From positions 31,571-95,570 of the forward strand of contig NZ_JAEMEF010000014.1 of the NCBI RefSeq assembly GCF_016785945.1: a stretch of 64,000 bases of DNA, read 5' to 3'. Shown here piece after piece: positions 55,376 through 63,945 of the stretch (the first letter of the stretch is position 1; each line of letters begins with the position of its first letter). Under the pieces are notes generated by a model. That model did no database searches and was not told where the DNA came from. It was given only the letters and a program-made list of their open reading frames with translations. The translations under genes and the position numbers were made by a program. Origin of the DNA: Olleya sediminilitoris. GTDB lineage: Bacteria; Bacteroidota; Bacteroidia; Flavobacteriales; Flavobacteriaceae.

Positions 55376-56170
55376 ATGACCTACCAAGGTGTGTTAACAA
55401 AAATGCAAACCGAGTTTTCTAAACCCATTAACTACTATTTGGTGTTTAAAAACGACTTTATAAATTTTAACCAATTACTAAACAAAACCTTAACTATTAA
55501 TTTTGTGGGTTACGAGTGTTTAAATTGCCATTTAGATAAGCCTATTTACAGACAAGGGTTTTGTAAAAGTTGCTTTTTTGATGTGCCACAAGCAGCAGAT
55601 TGGATCATGAAACCAGAATTAAGCAAAGCGCATTTGGATATTGAAGATCGTGATTTAGCCTATGAAAAACAAGCACAATTACAACCTCATATAGTCTATT
55701 TAGCTAATTCTAGCAATGTAAAAGTTGGAGTAACTAGAAAAGGTCAAGTACCAACACGTTGGATAGACCAAGGTGCCCATGAAGCTATTGAGATTGTTGA
55801 AGTACCAAACCGTTATCTAGCTGGTATTACTGAAGTTGCTTTAAAAGACCACGTTGGTGACAAAACCAATTGGAGAACCATGCTTAAAAATGAAATTAAA
55901 GACGAAAACTTAATTGAATGGAGAGATAAATTAAAGCCATTTATACCTGAGGAAGCTATGCAGTTTTTTATTGAGGATAACGAAGAAACAACTATTGAGT
56001 TTCCGGTGTTACAATATCCTAAAAAACCTAAATCTTTAAACTTTAAAAAAACCGCAAATTATACTGGAGTTTTAAAAGGTATTAAAGGTCAATATTTAAT
56101 TTTTGAAGATGATACTGTTTGTAATATAAGAAGTAACGAAGGTATTGTTGTTAGTATAAATATCTTGTAA
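55376..56170 (+). CDS. DUF2797 domain-containing protein
   Basis: 264 residues with an N-terminal zinc-ribbon-like set of cysteines (C48, C51, C63, C66: CLNCHLDKPIYRQGFCKSCFF) and the conserved VYLANSSNVKVGVTRKGQVPTRWIDQGA and GITEVALKDHVGDKTNWRTML stretches. The latter resemble a GIY-YIG-like core without certainty. The start ATG lies 42 bases from the divergent GH3 gene. Function unknown; a nucleic-acid-binding role is only a guess from the Cys set and basic residues. Confidence 0.85.
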   Translation: MTYQGVLTKMQTEFSKPINYYLVFKNDFINFNQLLNKTLTINFVGYECLNCHLDKPIYRQGFCKSCFFDVPQAADWIMKPELSKAHLDIEDRDLAYEKQAQLQPHIVYLANSSNVKVGVTRKGQVPTRWIDQGAHEAIEIVEVPNRYLAGITEVALKDHVGDKTNWRTMLKNEIKDENLIEWRDKLKPFIPEEAMQFFIEDNEETTIEFPVLQYPKKPKSLNFKKTANYTGVLKGIKGQYLIFEDDTVCNIRSNEGIVVSINIL

Positions 56171-56200
56171 TTAAGGTGTATTAATTACGACCTAGTCTAC

Positions 56201-56566
56201 ATGACTACATTAATATTTGTTTACAATGCCAAATCTGGTTTAAAAAACTTAGCAATAGATATTGCGCATAAATTATTTAGCCCTAAAACATATGCTTGTA
56301 GTTTATGCGCTTTGACTTTTGATGCTTTTAGAGAGAATACTATTTGGAAAGATTTTAGAAAACGAACTGCTTTAAATATTGAGTTTTTACATAGTGATGA
56401 GTTTGAAAAAAGATTTAACAACAAATCTTATAACTACCCTATTATACTAAGTCAAAACAACACGACGTTGTCAACTTTTTTATCGTCTACAAAAATTGAA
56501 GCGTTAACTTCTGTTGAGGAACTTATCCTTACTATTGAATCTAACTCTTGCGACATGTTGCGTTAG
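56201..56566 (+). CDS. Conserved hypothetical protein
   Basis: 121 residues: TTLIFVYNAKSGLKNLAIDIAHKLFSP at the start and a CSLCALT motif at about 33-39, then FDAFRENTIWKDFRK. I recall similar short proteins with this opening in flavobacteria, but know no function. It follows the DUF2797 gene by 30 bases. The last codons lie inside the structured repeat, whose GCGTTAG supplies the final Arg codon and the TAG stop, so the C-terminus may have been reset when the repeat arrived. Confidence 0.75.
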   Translation: MTTLIFVYNAKSGLKNLAIDIAHKLFSPKTYACSLCALTFDAFRENTIWKDFRKRTALNIEFLHSDEFEKRFNNKSYNYPIILSQNNTTLSTFLSSTKIEALTSVEELILTIESNSCDMLR

Positions 56567-56648
56567 CGGTAGAAATGGCATCCTTTTTTTGCTGCCATGT
56601 ATGGCAAAAAAAGATATAATGGATGACGCGACCCTTGTGGTAACGCCC
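56560..56648. repeat. Structured intergenic repeat, copy 2
   Basis: About 89 bases with the same ends (GCGTTA ... TAACGCCC), the same T-run/GCTGCCAT-ATGGC/A-run hairpin and the same tail as the copy at 2395-2486. It lies between two convergent genes. Its hairpin with A- and T-runs on both sides could also work as a bidirectional terminator here. Confidence 0.8.
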
Positions 56649-56653
56649 AAATA

Positions 56654-57166
56654 TTATTTAAACCAACCTGAATATTTAACGTAATTATCTGCAATACGAT
56701 TGATCTCTCCATTTATTAATTCTTTACTAATATCTTTTACTTTCTTTGCTGGTACGCCTGCATAAATACTACCAGACTCTACAACCGTATTTTGGGTTAC
56801 GACTGCTCCTGCTGCAATTATACTATTACTTTCTACAACGCAATTATCCATTACAATACTACCCATACCTATTAAAACATTATCATTAATGGTACAACCA
56901 TGGACTATTGCATTGTGTCCAATGGACACATTATTACCTATTATGGTTGGGTATTTTTGATAAGTACAATGTACTACTGCTCCATCTTGAACGTTAACTT
57001 TATCGCCTAATTTTATATAATTGACGTCTCCACGTAATACAGCATTAAACCAGATACTACATTGTTGTCCTATTTGTACATCGCCTACAATGGTAGCGTT
57101 TTCTGCAATATAACAGTCTTCTGATATTTGAGGTGTTTTACCGTTTACTGGTTTTATTATTGGCAT
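56654..57166 (-). CDS. Gamma carbonic anhydrase family protein
   Basis: 170 residues forming a left-handed beta-helix of hexapeptide repeats (IVGDVQIGQQCSIWFNAVLRGDVNYIKLG and following). The three zinc-binding histidines are present at H66, H84 and H89 (VVHCTY, IGHNAIVHGC). Family members are trimeric; some are true carbonic anhydrases, others act in amino-acyl or phenylacetate pathways. It lies 14 bases after the response regulator gene on the same strand, probably by read-through. Confidence 0.92.
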   Translation of the reverse strand: MPIIKPVNGKTPQISEDCYIAENATIVGDVQIGQQCSIWFNAVLRGDVNYIKLGDKVNVQDGAVVHCTYQKYPTIIGNNVSIGHNAIVHGCTINDNVLIGMGSIVMDNCVVESNSIIAAGAVVTQNTVVESGSIYAGVPAKKVKDISKELINGEINRIADNYVKYSGWFK

Positions 57167-57180
57167 ACTTATAGTTTTGT

Positions 57181-57915
57181 TTAGTTAAAATAAGATAATA
57201 AATCAGACTTTTTGGATGCTGATACCATGATTTGTTTTTGGTTGCTTAATATAACACTTCCGCCTTTACCTTTTACGTACTTAATGACTTCGGATACGTT
57301 TACTAAATAACTTTTGTGTACACGTGCAAATCCTGATGATGTTAGAGCATCTTCAAAATATTTTAATGTTTTACTAACTAGCTTTTTTTTGTCGTTTTTT
57401 AAATAAATTTCAGTGTAATTATCGTCTGCCTTGCAATACAAAATATCTGTGGTATTTAAGACTTCAAATCCATCTTGTTGCGGAATGGTTATTTTACCTG
57501 CTACTGTATTTGTTTTTGGTATTAATACCTGGTCTTGTAAGACGTCTTCTTTTGATTTAATTTCGGAAACATAGTCTACAGCTTTAATTAACTCGTCTAT
57601 GTCAATAGGCTTCATTAGATAATAGGATGCGTGAGCATTTAAAGCATCCACAGCGTAATTATTATAAGCGGTTACAAATATGGTTTCAAAATCGCGATTA
57701 CCGACTTTATCTAATAGGTCAAATGCATTTCCGTAGGGCATCTCTACATCTAAAAAAACCAAATCTAACTCTAAAGTACGTATTAACTCTAAGGCTTGAT
57801 TAATGTTTTCGGCTTCGCCTAAAATCTCTACTTTTGGACAGTATTTGGTTAGATAGTTTTTTAATATGGCTCTGCTTTGTGCTTCGTCCTCTACTAATAT
57901 TGCTTTTAATGTCAT
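57181..57915 (-). CDS. LytTR-type response regulator
   Basis: 244 residues: receiver domain (1-120) with E9/D10, phospho-acceptor D56 in LVFLDVEMP and the conserved Lys in YYLMKPID, then a LytTR DNA-binding domain (about 140-240, ILYCKADDNYTEIYLKNDKKKLVSKTLKYFEDAL, FARVHKSYLVN). It follows the sensor kinase gene by 2 bases, so the two form a two-component system. Targets are unknown. Confidence 0.94.
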   Translation of the reverse strand: MTLKAILVEDEAQSRAILKNYLTKYCPKVEILGEAENINQALELIRTLELDLVFLDVEMPYGNAFDLLDKVGNRDFETIFVTAYNNYAVDALNAHASYYLMKPIDIDELIKAVDYVSEIKSKEDVLQDQVLIPKTNTVAGKITIPQQDGFEVLNTTDILYCKADDNYTEIYLKNDKKKLVSKTLKYFEDALTSSGFARVHKSYLVNVSEVIKYVKGKGGSVILSNQKQIMVSASKKSDLLSYFN

Positions 57916-57917
57916 GA

Positions 57918-60080
57918 TTAATCTTTCTTTATAGTTACTACGACTTTGGTCCCAACATCACCTTCTGCGCTATTATCGTCAATAAAAACATCTACTTTGT
58001 CTTTATACATTTGATTTAAAATAGATACTCTTTTTGTGATATTACCTAATCCTTTAGAGTTATGTTTTTGCTGATTTTCGGTCTTTAATTGTTTAGATTT
58101 TTTGCGTCCAATACCATTATCTGCAATAGTTATTGTTATGACACCTATTTGCTTTTTGGTTATTGATATATCTAATAACCCCATCTCTTTTTTATAACGT
58201 AAGCCATGCCAAACTGCATTTTCAATATAAGGTTGTAACAACATTGGTGGAATTTTATAGGCTTCGATATCAATATTTTTATCGACGTTTATTTGAAATT
58301 CAAACTTATCTTTAAACCTGAAATGTTCTAGTTTTGTATATAATTGAATTAACTCAATTTCTTTTTGTAGCGGAATAAAATCTTCTTCAGAGTTTTCTAA
58401 AACTGCACGCATGAGTTTAGAAAAATCTGAAAGATATTTGTTTGCTGTACGCTCATCATTTGTAGCAATAAAACTGTTAACCGAGTTTAATGCATTGAAA
58501 ATAAAATGCGGATTCATTTGACTACGTAATGACTTTAATGCTAGCAAATTGTTAGCTAATTTTTGCTGTTTAATATACTTGTACATTAAATAAGCTGTTA
58601 AAGCTAACAGGAATAATCCTCCAATTAATGAATAAATTATTAACTGCTGCCTTTTATTTTTTTCTTCTGAAAGTGCAACTTGACTTAAAGTTAATTTACG
58701 GTCTGTTTCAAGGGTTGTTATCCTATTTTGTTTTTCTGCTATGCTTTTATTAAATCGTGCTGCTTGTGATATTTCTTGCTCTTTTTTAATATAAAGCTGA
58801 TCAACTGTTTTGACATATTCTTCAAAGGTTTTTTTAGCTTCGGTAAAATTACCAGACTCCACGTAAGCATCTGTCAACTTTTTGGTGGCATCTTTTTTTA
58901 CAATTAAATCTTCTTTTACATCTGCTTCTTCAATACTTTTTTCTAAATACGGAATGGCTTCATTGTATTCTTTTTGAAGAAAATAAGCATTACCAATTTT
59001 ATAATTTTGCTTCTGTTTGGTTAAACTACTTTCGTTTGAAATGATTGAGTCTTTTTCGATTATATCAATATCATTGATAATATCTTTTCTCATTTTAATC
59101 TCTTCACTATATGAACGTTTTTCGTTTTGAAAATCTGCAAATTTTATTTTTTGCTCGACCTCTCGTGTTTTATTTTCTTGAGCTGCAAGTGCAACTGAAT
59201 TTTCAAGTAAAACCTCTGCTTTACGTTTTTTTCCTTCAGAAGTATATACCTGACCTAGTTTAGAGTTAAGGTCTGTAACTTTACGCTTAATATTGTTTAC
59301 TTCTGCAACCTCTAAACCTTTTTTATAAGCGGTTTCAGCTTTAGTGTTTTGCTTAATAGCTACATAGACATCTCCCAAACCTTCATTACGTATTACATTT
59401 TGCCAATTGGATAAATCTGGAGACTTTAAACTATTATATAACGCTAAACTTTCTTGATAGTTTTTGTTATGGTAAAAGGCTTTTGCTAATTTTAATTGGA
59501 CGTCTTTTGAGTTGACATTTTTAATACTTATCCTGTAGTTTGTTACAGCAAGATCATACTGTTTCCAGTGCATATACACATCTGCTAAAACCTCAAAGGC
59601 TTCTGCGTTTTGTTTAACCGAATTGCTTTTAGGAATACTCTCTGTTATAAATTGAATGCTTTTTTCGGCTGATATTTTTTTATAAAAGAGCGCTGAATCT
59701 ATAATACTTTCAAACGAATGGACTTTACTTTGTTTTGTTTTATAAGACACACCTTTTATTAAAGATTGCACCTCTACTTTGATATCGTCATCCGACTTAA
59801 CGGTATAATAAATGGTTTCAAAATCTTTATGACTAATCATAATTTCGTCACCAATCTTAACATTAATTCTAAAATCACCACTTAAACTAGTACTTGTGTA
59901 AGAGCCACCATTAACTTGTACATTAACTTTTGATATTGGGTCAAAGCTATCCTTATCTATAACCTCTCCCTTTACTGTAAAAGTAGCTTCTTTTTTACTT
60001 TCTAAATTTTGCTGAGCATTAATTGTATTACAATACACAAAACATAAAATGCAGATTAATATTAATTTGAAATTTTTCAT
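57918..60080 (-). CDS. LytS-like sensor histidine kinase with TPR and carboxypeptidase-regulatory-like domains
   Basis: 720 residues: signal peptide (1-22), a carboxypeptidase-regulatory-like beta-sandwich (about 33-108, VKGEVIDKDSFDPISKVNVQVNGG), tetratricopeptide repeats (about 120-430), a coiled coil, one membrane segment (about 479-500), and a His_kinase domain with H525 in NPHFIFNALN, NAVWHGLRY and the ATP-binding ADNGIGRKK plus SKGLGNITKR. The sensor part is periplasmic and likely to bind a peptide or protein. It pairs with the LytTR regulator 2 bases downstream. Confidence 0.9.
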   Translation of the reverse strand: MKNFKLILICILCFVYCNTINAQQNLESKKEATFTVKGEVIDKDSFDPISKVNVQVNGGSYTSTSLSGDFRINVKIGDEIMISHKDFETIYYTVKSDDDIKVEVQSLIKGVSYKTKQSKVHSFESIIDSALFYKKISAEKSIQFITESIPKSNSVKQNAEAFEVLADVYMHWKQYDLAVTNYRISIKNVNSKDVQLKLAKAFYHNKNYQESLALYNSLKSPDLSNWQNVIRNEGLGDVYVAIKQNTKAETAYKKGLEVAEVNNIKRKVTDLNSKLGQVYTSEGKKRKAEVLLENSVALAAQENKTREVEQKIKFADFQNEKRSYSEEIKMRKDIINDIDIIEKDSIISNESSLTKQKQNYKIGNAYFLQKEYNEAIPYLEKSIEEADVKEDLIVKKDATKKLTDAYVESGNFTEAKKTFEEYVKTVDQLYIKKEQEISQAARFNKSIAEKQNRITTLETDRKLTLSQVALSEEKNKRQQLIIYSLIGGLFLLALTAYLMYKYIKQQKLANNLLALKSLRSQMNPHFIFNALNSVNSFIATNDERTANKYLSDFSKLMRAVLENSEEDFIPLQKEIELIQLYTKLEHFRFKDKFEFQINVDKNIDIEAYKIPPMLLQPYIENAVWHGLRYKKEMGLLDISITKKQIGVITITIADNGIGRKKSKQLKTENQQKHNSKGLGNITKRVSILNQMYKDKVDVFIDDNSAEGDVGTKVVVTIKKD

Positions 60081-60287
60081 TAATAAGTTTTATAAAACAT
60101 AAACTTACGTACTTTAACCCATTAATTAAAATTCAGGTTTTAGCTATTTATAATTAAACTAGTCAAAACTACTGACTTTACTAATTTACAATACAGACAT
60201 ACTAAGTCATACAGCTATTACACTCATTGTAGTTTTTAAATCAATAAAGTTGCGGTTAAGTTTACTTAAATTAAAACTAAATTTATC

Positions 60288-61298
60288 ATGAAACAAACCA
60301 AGCTATTTTTATTATTTCTAATTATTACTTTAAATGCTTTTTCACAGCATAAAGGTAACTACAATCAAACTTTATCTAGACAAAATATTGCTACTGGCAA
60401 CGCCATAGTATATGGTAACACTCCCAAACATATTACTCCAAAATTAAATCCAAGCAGTACTATTGTTATTGATGTTAGAGCATTACAAAACGTAAAAGCA
60501 ACCTCGTATACTGCTGTTTTTAATGTATCTCAAATTGGTCAAACTGCAGAAATAACTAATCAATTAATGACTAAGCGTGTCAATCTGATTAAAACTGAAT
60601 TACTTCAATTTGGTATACTTGACAAGGATATTGCTATTGATGTTATCTCATTTGTACCTGTTTATGAAGTAGAAGTCACCAAAAAGCTATTTAGTAAAAC
60701 ATATACGGAAGTTCCTAAGGGTTTTGAGCTACAACAAAACATCCATATTAAATTTAATAACACACAACAATTTGAAAACATATTAACTGCATGTGCAAAA
60801 AATGAAATTTATAACTTAGTAAAAGTGGATTATTTTATAGATAATATAGCTCAAGTCTATAAAAATCTTCAAACAGAATTATTAGCTTTAATTGATGATA
60901 AAAAAAAGTATTATACCCTTTTAGGTTTTAACCTTTCTGAATACCATGTTATGATGGCAGATCAAAAATATTGTTACTTCCCTAAAGATTTTTATCAAAG
61001 CTATCAAGCATTTAATAGTATTTCATTTCAAGCATTAAAACAAGATAAAGGAGTAACCGAAGCTAAAAAGCAAACCTCATATTACTATCAGCCTTTAACC
61101 TATGAAAATTATGATGTAGTAATAAACCCTTCTATTTTACAACCTGTAGTACAGATTGGTATGGAAATAAAATTACAATTTACACCAAAGCCTAAAGCGC
61201 AAATAGTAGAACCAATAGTTAAAACAGAAATAAAACCAACCTATTACGTTATTTCTCCTAACGGAACCATTGATGTAAAAGAACTAAAAACACAATAG
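60288..61298 (+). CDS. Secreted SIMPL (DUF541)-like protein
   Basis: 336 residues with a signal peptide (1-19, LNAFSQ). The middle (about 55-215) resembles the SIMPL/DUF541 domain: ATSYTAVFNVSQIGQTAEITNQLMTKRVNLIKTELLQFGILDKDIAID, with the usual exchange of oxidised repeat strands. The C-terminus is Lys/Pro-rich (KPKAQIVEPIVKTEIKPTYYV). The function is not known to me. It is divergent from the sensor kinase with a 207-base gap that could hold regulatory sites. Confidence 0.75.
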   Translation: MKQTKLFLLFLIITLNAFSQHKGNYNQTLSRQNIATGNAIVYGNTPKHITPKLNPSSTIVIDVRALQNVKATSYTAVFNVSQIGQTAEITNQLMTKRVNLIKTELLQFGILDKDIAIDVISFVPVYEVEVTKKLFSKTYTEVPKGFELQQNIHIKFNNTQQFENILTACAKNEIYNLVKVDYFIDNIAQVYKNLQTELLALIDDKKKYYTLLGFNLSEYHVMMADQKYCYFPKDFYQSYQAFNSISFQALKQDKGVTEAKKQTSYYYQPLTYENYDVVINPSILQPVVQIGMEIKLQFTPKPKAQIVEPIVKTEIKPTYYVISPNGTIDVKELKTQ

Positions 61299-61308
61299 TT
61301 TTAGGCAT

Positions 61309-61338
61309 AAAAAAGCCTCGATTAAATCGAGGCTTTCT
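61309..61338. terminator. Bidirectional intrinsic terminator between SIMPL-like and PorP genes
   Basis: Stem AAGCCTCGAT / ATCGAGGCTT with loop TAA (61313-61335). On the minus strand six T follow, making it strongest for the PorP/SprF gene. It is identical over 23 bases to the lspA terminator read on the other strand. Confidence 0.88.
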
Positions 61339-61357
61339 TATAAGATTTTAAAATAGA

Positions 61358-62368
61358 CTAGTTAATTGCAGGACAATTACAGGTATATCTTTCTTTACCA
61401 CAATTAAAGTTAAGCCCTAATGTTAATTGATGAAAACCACCATTATTAAACACCACAGAGTTTGACTGGTAACTGTAAGTATACGCAAACACAAAGTTAT
61501 TAACCTCTACACCTAAAATTGGCGTTATATATTGTAATTTTTGACTACTTACACCTGTGCCATCAACAAATTCTGCTCCATCTAAACTACGTCTGTAAGA
61601 TAATCCTCCCCAAACTTTACCAAAGTCAACAGACTTATATGCTTTAAGGTTAATATCAAAAGAAGCCTCTTCAGTAGCATCTCTGTACATAAACATCGCA
61701 GACGGTTCAAAAGACCAATCACTTCCGTAACTTCCAAAGGTATTTCCAACAGAGACTAAATATGTTCTTAAATTATCATAACTTAAACCTTGCTCGTTAA
61801 AATTAACACCTTCATTGTTTAAAAGGTTTTTAACTGTAGCATGAGCGTAAAAATTATATAAAAAATAAGACATACCTAAATCTACATTAAAGTTAGTTGC
61901 AGACTGCTCTATACCAGCAATAATTGGATCAAATCCATCAGCTAAAAAAGAAGTCTCATCTAATTTATATTGTATTGCTCCAGCACTTAAACCAAATGAT
62001 AACTGATTTAAATCTGTAGTACTTCTTGAAAACATTAAATGGTGTGCATAAGTAAAATACGCTCCTGTTTGAGAGTGGTAACCATTTTTATCACTATAAA
62101 CAATGGCTCCAATACCAGAAGGACCATCACCAATACGACCATTAACACTAGCAGTCACCAATTTAGGCGCATCATCATCACCAAACCATTGTTGTCTACC
62201 AGTTATTCTAACCTTAGCACAATTTGCTGCACCAGCCATAGAAGGGTGAATTAAGTAATAGTTGTCCGTTAAATAATCAGAATATATAGGTAAACCCTCT
62301 TGGGCATTAACAAACTGTGATCCAAAAATTGTAACAACAGCTAATAAAAATATGTTTTTTAAATTCAT
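61358..62368 (-). CDS. PorP/SprF family type IX secretion membrane protein
   Basis: 336 residues: signal peptide (1-22, FVNAQ), the family opening GLPIYSDYLTDNYYLIHPSMAGAANCAKVRITGRQQWFGDDDAPK, and outer membrane strands up to FHQLTLGLNFNCGKERYTC. Such proteins sit in the outer membrane and anchor or help secrete T9SS substrates, often paired with a gliding adhesin. No large adhesin gene lies next to it in this window. A TATATTTG box lies on the minus strand at 62461-62468. Confidence 0.9.
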   Translation of the reverse strand: MNLKNIFLLAVVTIFGSQFVNAQEGLPIYSDYLTDNYYLIHPSMAGAANCAKVRITGRQQWFGDDDAPKLVTASVNGRIGDGPSGIGAIVYSDKNGYHSQTGAYFTYAHHLMFSRSTTDLNQLSFGLSAGAIQYKLDETSFLADGFDPIIAGIEQSATNFNVDLGMSYFLYNFYAHATVKNLLNNEGVNFNEQGLSYDNLRTYLVSVGNTFGSYGSDWSFEPSAMFMYRDATEEASFDINLKAYKSVDFGKVWGGLSYRRSLDGAEFVDGTGVSSQKLQYITPILGVEVNNFVFAYTYSYQSNSVVFNNGGFHQLTLGLNFNCGKERYTCNCPAIN

Positions 62369-62580
62369 AATTCTTTTTTCGAGGTAGGTTGGTTAGTTAT
62401 ATAAAAGCTAAACTATTAAATTAATAACTTGATTTTAACTTAAAAAGTATAAATAAAACTCAAATATATAAATTTAGAGCAAATAAATTCAATCCTAAAA
62501 GTTAAAGATTTAAATATAAATAGTTTTATAATACAAACCTTACATTTTGTAATAAACTCCTGATTCAGTAAAACATAAAT

Positions 62581-62615
62581 ATAATAGATATCTATTATTA
62601 TGTTTAGTATTTTTG
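62581..62615 (+). promoter_or_regulatory. Perfect 18-bp palindrome and -7 box before the Nfu gene
   Basis: ATAATAGAT followed by its exact reverse complement at 62581-62598, then TATTTTTG (-7 box) at 62608-62615. The palindrome covers the stretch where the -33 element should lie, so a bound factor could control the promoter. The start codon is at 62631. Confidence 0.6.
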
Positions 62616-62630
62616 TAAAAAAAAACAAAG

Positions 62631-63533
62631 ATGAGTAATTTTAAAGTTTCAACACAAGAAACCTCAAATCCAGCCATATTAAAGTTCGAATTAAACCAGT
62701 TTATTACTAAACATCAAAGTTTCGAATTTAATAACATAGACGACGCTAAAGACTCTCCTTTAGCGCAACAATTATTTTATCTACCCTTCGTTAAAAAAGT
62801 ATATATCTCTAGTAATTTTATTGCTATAGAACGCTATAACATTGTACAATGGGATGATGTAAAACAAGAAGTGGCACAACAAATAGAAAGCTACTTAAAT
62901 AACAATGGTGTTGTTGTCAATGAAAATGCTGAAACTAAAAAAGTTGCAGTTACCGTTTACACGGAAAGCACGCCAAACCCTTCAGTTTTAAAATTCGTGG
63001 CTAACAAAAAATTAGTAACTGCATCTTACGAGTTTACTTCAATCGAAACTGCAAAACCATCACCTATGGCTACGGAATTATTTCATTTTCCGTTTGTTAA
63101 AAGTGTCTTTTTTGACGAAAATTTTGTCTCAATAACAAAATATGATATTGCAGAGTGGAATGATATTTCTTTTGAGCTAAGAGAATTTATTAGAACATAC
63201 ATTGAAGACGCTAAAGAGATTGTTTCTCCAAATGCACCAGAAGTAGAAGAAAAAACTATCGAAAAAGTTGAAGCTCACTTTGAAACTCTTGATGACACCT
63301 CTAAACAAATTGTAAACATCCTAGAAGAGTATGTTAAACCAGCAGTTGCTAGTGATGGTGGAAACATTCAATTTGAGTCTTACGACGAAACTACTAAAAC
63401 CGTAAAAGTTATTTTACAAGGCGCATGTAGTGGATGCCCTTCATCAACCTTTACTTTAAAAAACGGAATTGAAAATATGCTAAAAGAAATGTTAGCAGGT
63501 AAAGTAAATTCAGTTGTTGCTATAAATGGTTAA
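62631..63533 (+). CDS. NifU family iron-sulfur scaffold protein with duplicated N-domain
   Basis: 300 residues: two Nfu N-terminal-type domains in tandem (about 5-90 and 107-195; compare NPAILKFELN and NPSVLKFVAN, DSPLAQQLFYLPFVKKVYIS and PSPMATELFHFPFVKSVFFD), a linker, and the C-terminal NifU domain with the cluster-binding C266 and C269 in ACSGCPSSTFTLKNGIENML. It carries and delivers Fe-S clusters to client enzymes. It is a single-gene unit with its own palindrome-bearing promoter region. Confidence 0.94.
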   Translation: MSNFKVSTQETSNPAILKFELNQFITKHQSFEFNNIDDAKDSPLAQQLFYLPFVKKVYISSNFIAIERYNIVQWDDVKQEVAQQIESYLNNNGVVVNENAETKKVAVTVYTESTPNPSVLKFVANKKLVTASYEFTSIETAKPSPMATELFHFPFVKSVFFDENFVSITKYDIAEWNDISFELREFIRTYIEDAKEIVSPNAPEVEEKTIEKVEAHFETLDDTSKQIVNILEEYVKPAVASDGGNIQFESYDETTKTVKVILQGACSGCPSSTFTLKNGIENMLKEMLAGKVNSVVAING

Positions 63534-63654
63534 TTTAAACCAATAAATACTACCTTTTATCTGTTTTATTGTTCTAATTGAATTTGAAACTTACACGTTT
63601 CTAATTTAATATTCGTAATTTTAAAGGACAATCAATAATTTAAAACAAAATATT

Positions 63655-63855
63655 ATGGCAGTATTAAAAGTAATTGAAGTATTATCAAACTCAGAAAAAA
63701 GCTGGGAAGACGCAACTAAAAAAGCAGTAAAGCACGCATCTAAAAGCGTTAAAAATATTAGATCTGTGTATGTACAAGATCAAAGTGCTAGTGTAAAAGA
63801 TGACGAAGTAGTTGACTTTAGAGTTAACCTTAAAATCACCTTTGAAGTTAAGTAA
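63655..63855 (+). CDS. Dodecin family protein
   Basis: 66 residues: VLKVIEVLSNSEKSWEDATKKAVKHASKSVKNIRSVYVQDQSASVKDDEVVDFRVNLKITFEVK pattern in pieces, with the flavin-stacking Trp (W17) in SEKSWEDA and the closing NLKITFEV strand. Dodecins form 12-mers that store flavin or CoA. A strong terminator follows. Confidence 0.93.
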   Translation: MAVLKVIEVLSNSEKSWEDATKKAVKHASKSVKNIRSVYVQDQSASVKDDEVVDFRVNLKITFEVK

Positions 63856-63883
63856 TAACTTCTAGTAATTATACTTTATAAAA

Positions 63884-63918
63884 AAAAGCCTGAACATAAT
63901 GTTCAGGCTTTTTTTTTG
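63884..63918. terminator. Intrinsic terminator after the dodecin gene
   Basis: Stem AAGCCTGAAC (63886-63895) / GTTCAGGCTT (63901-63910) with a 5-base loop and a run of nine T. The A-run in front would allow use from the minus strand as well. Confidence 0.92.
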
Positions 63919-63945
63919 TGTATTACTATTAGTTTTTAAAGCGTC

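Noticed and set aside
62461..62468. Full promoter for the PorP/SprF gene
   Set aside because: The -7 box TATATTTG is perfect, but no TTTG lies at 19 bases; an ATTG at 21 bases is too weak to mark as a separate feature.
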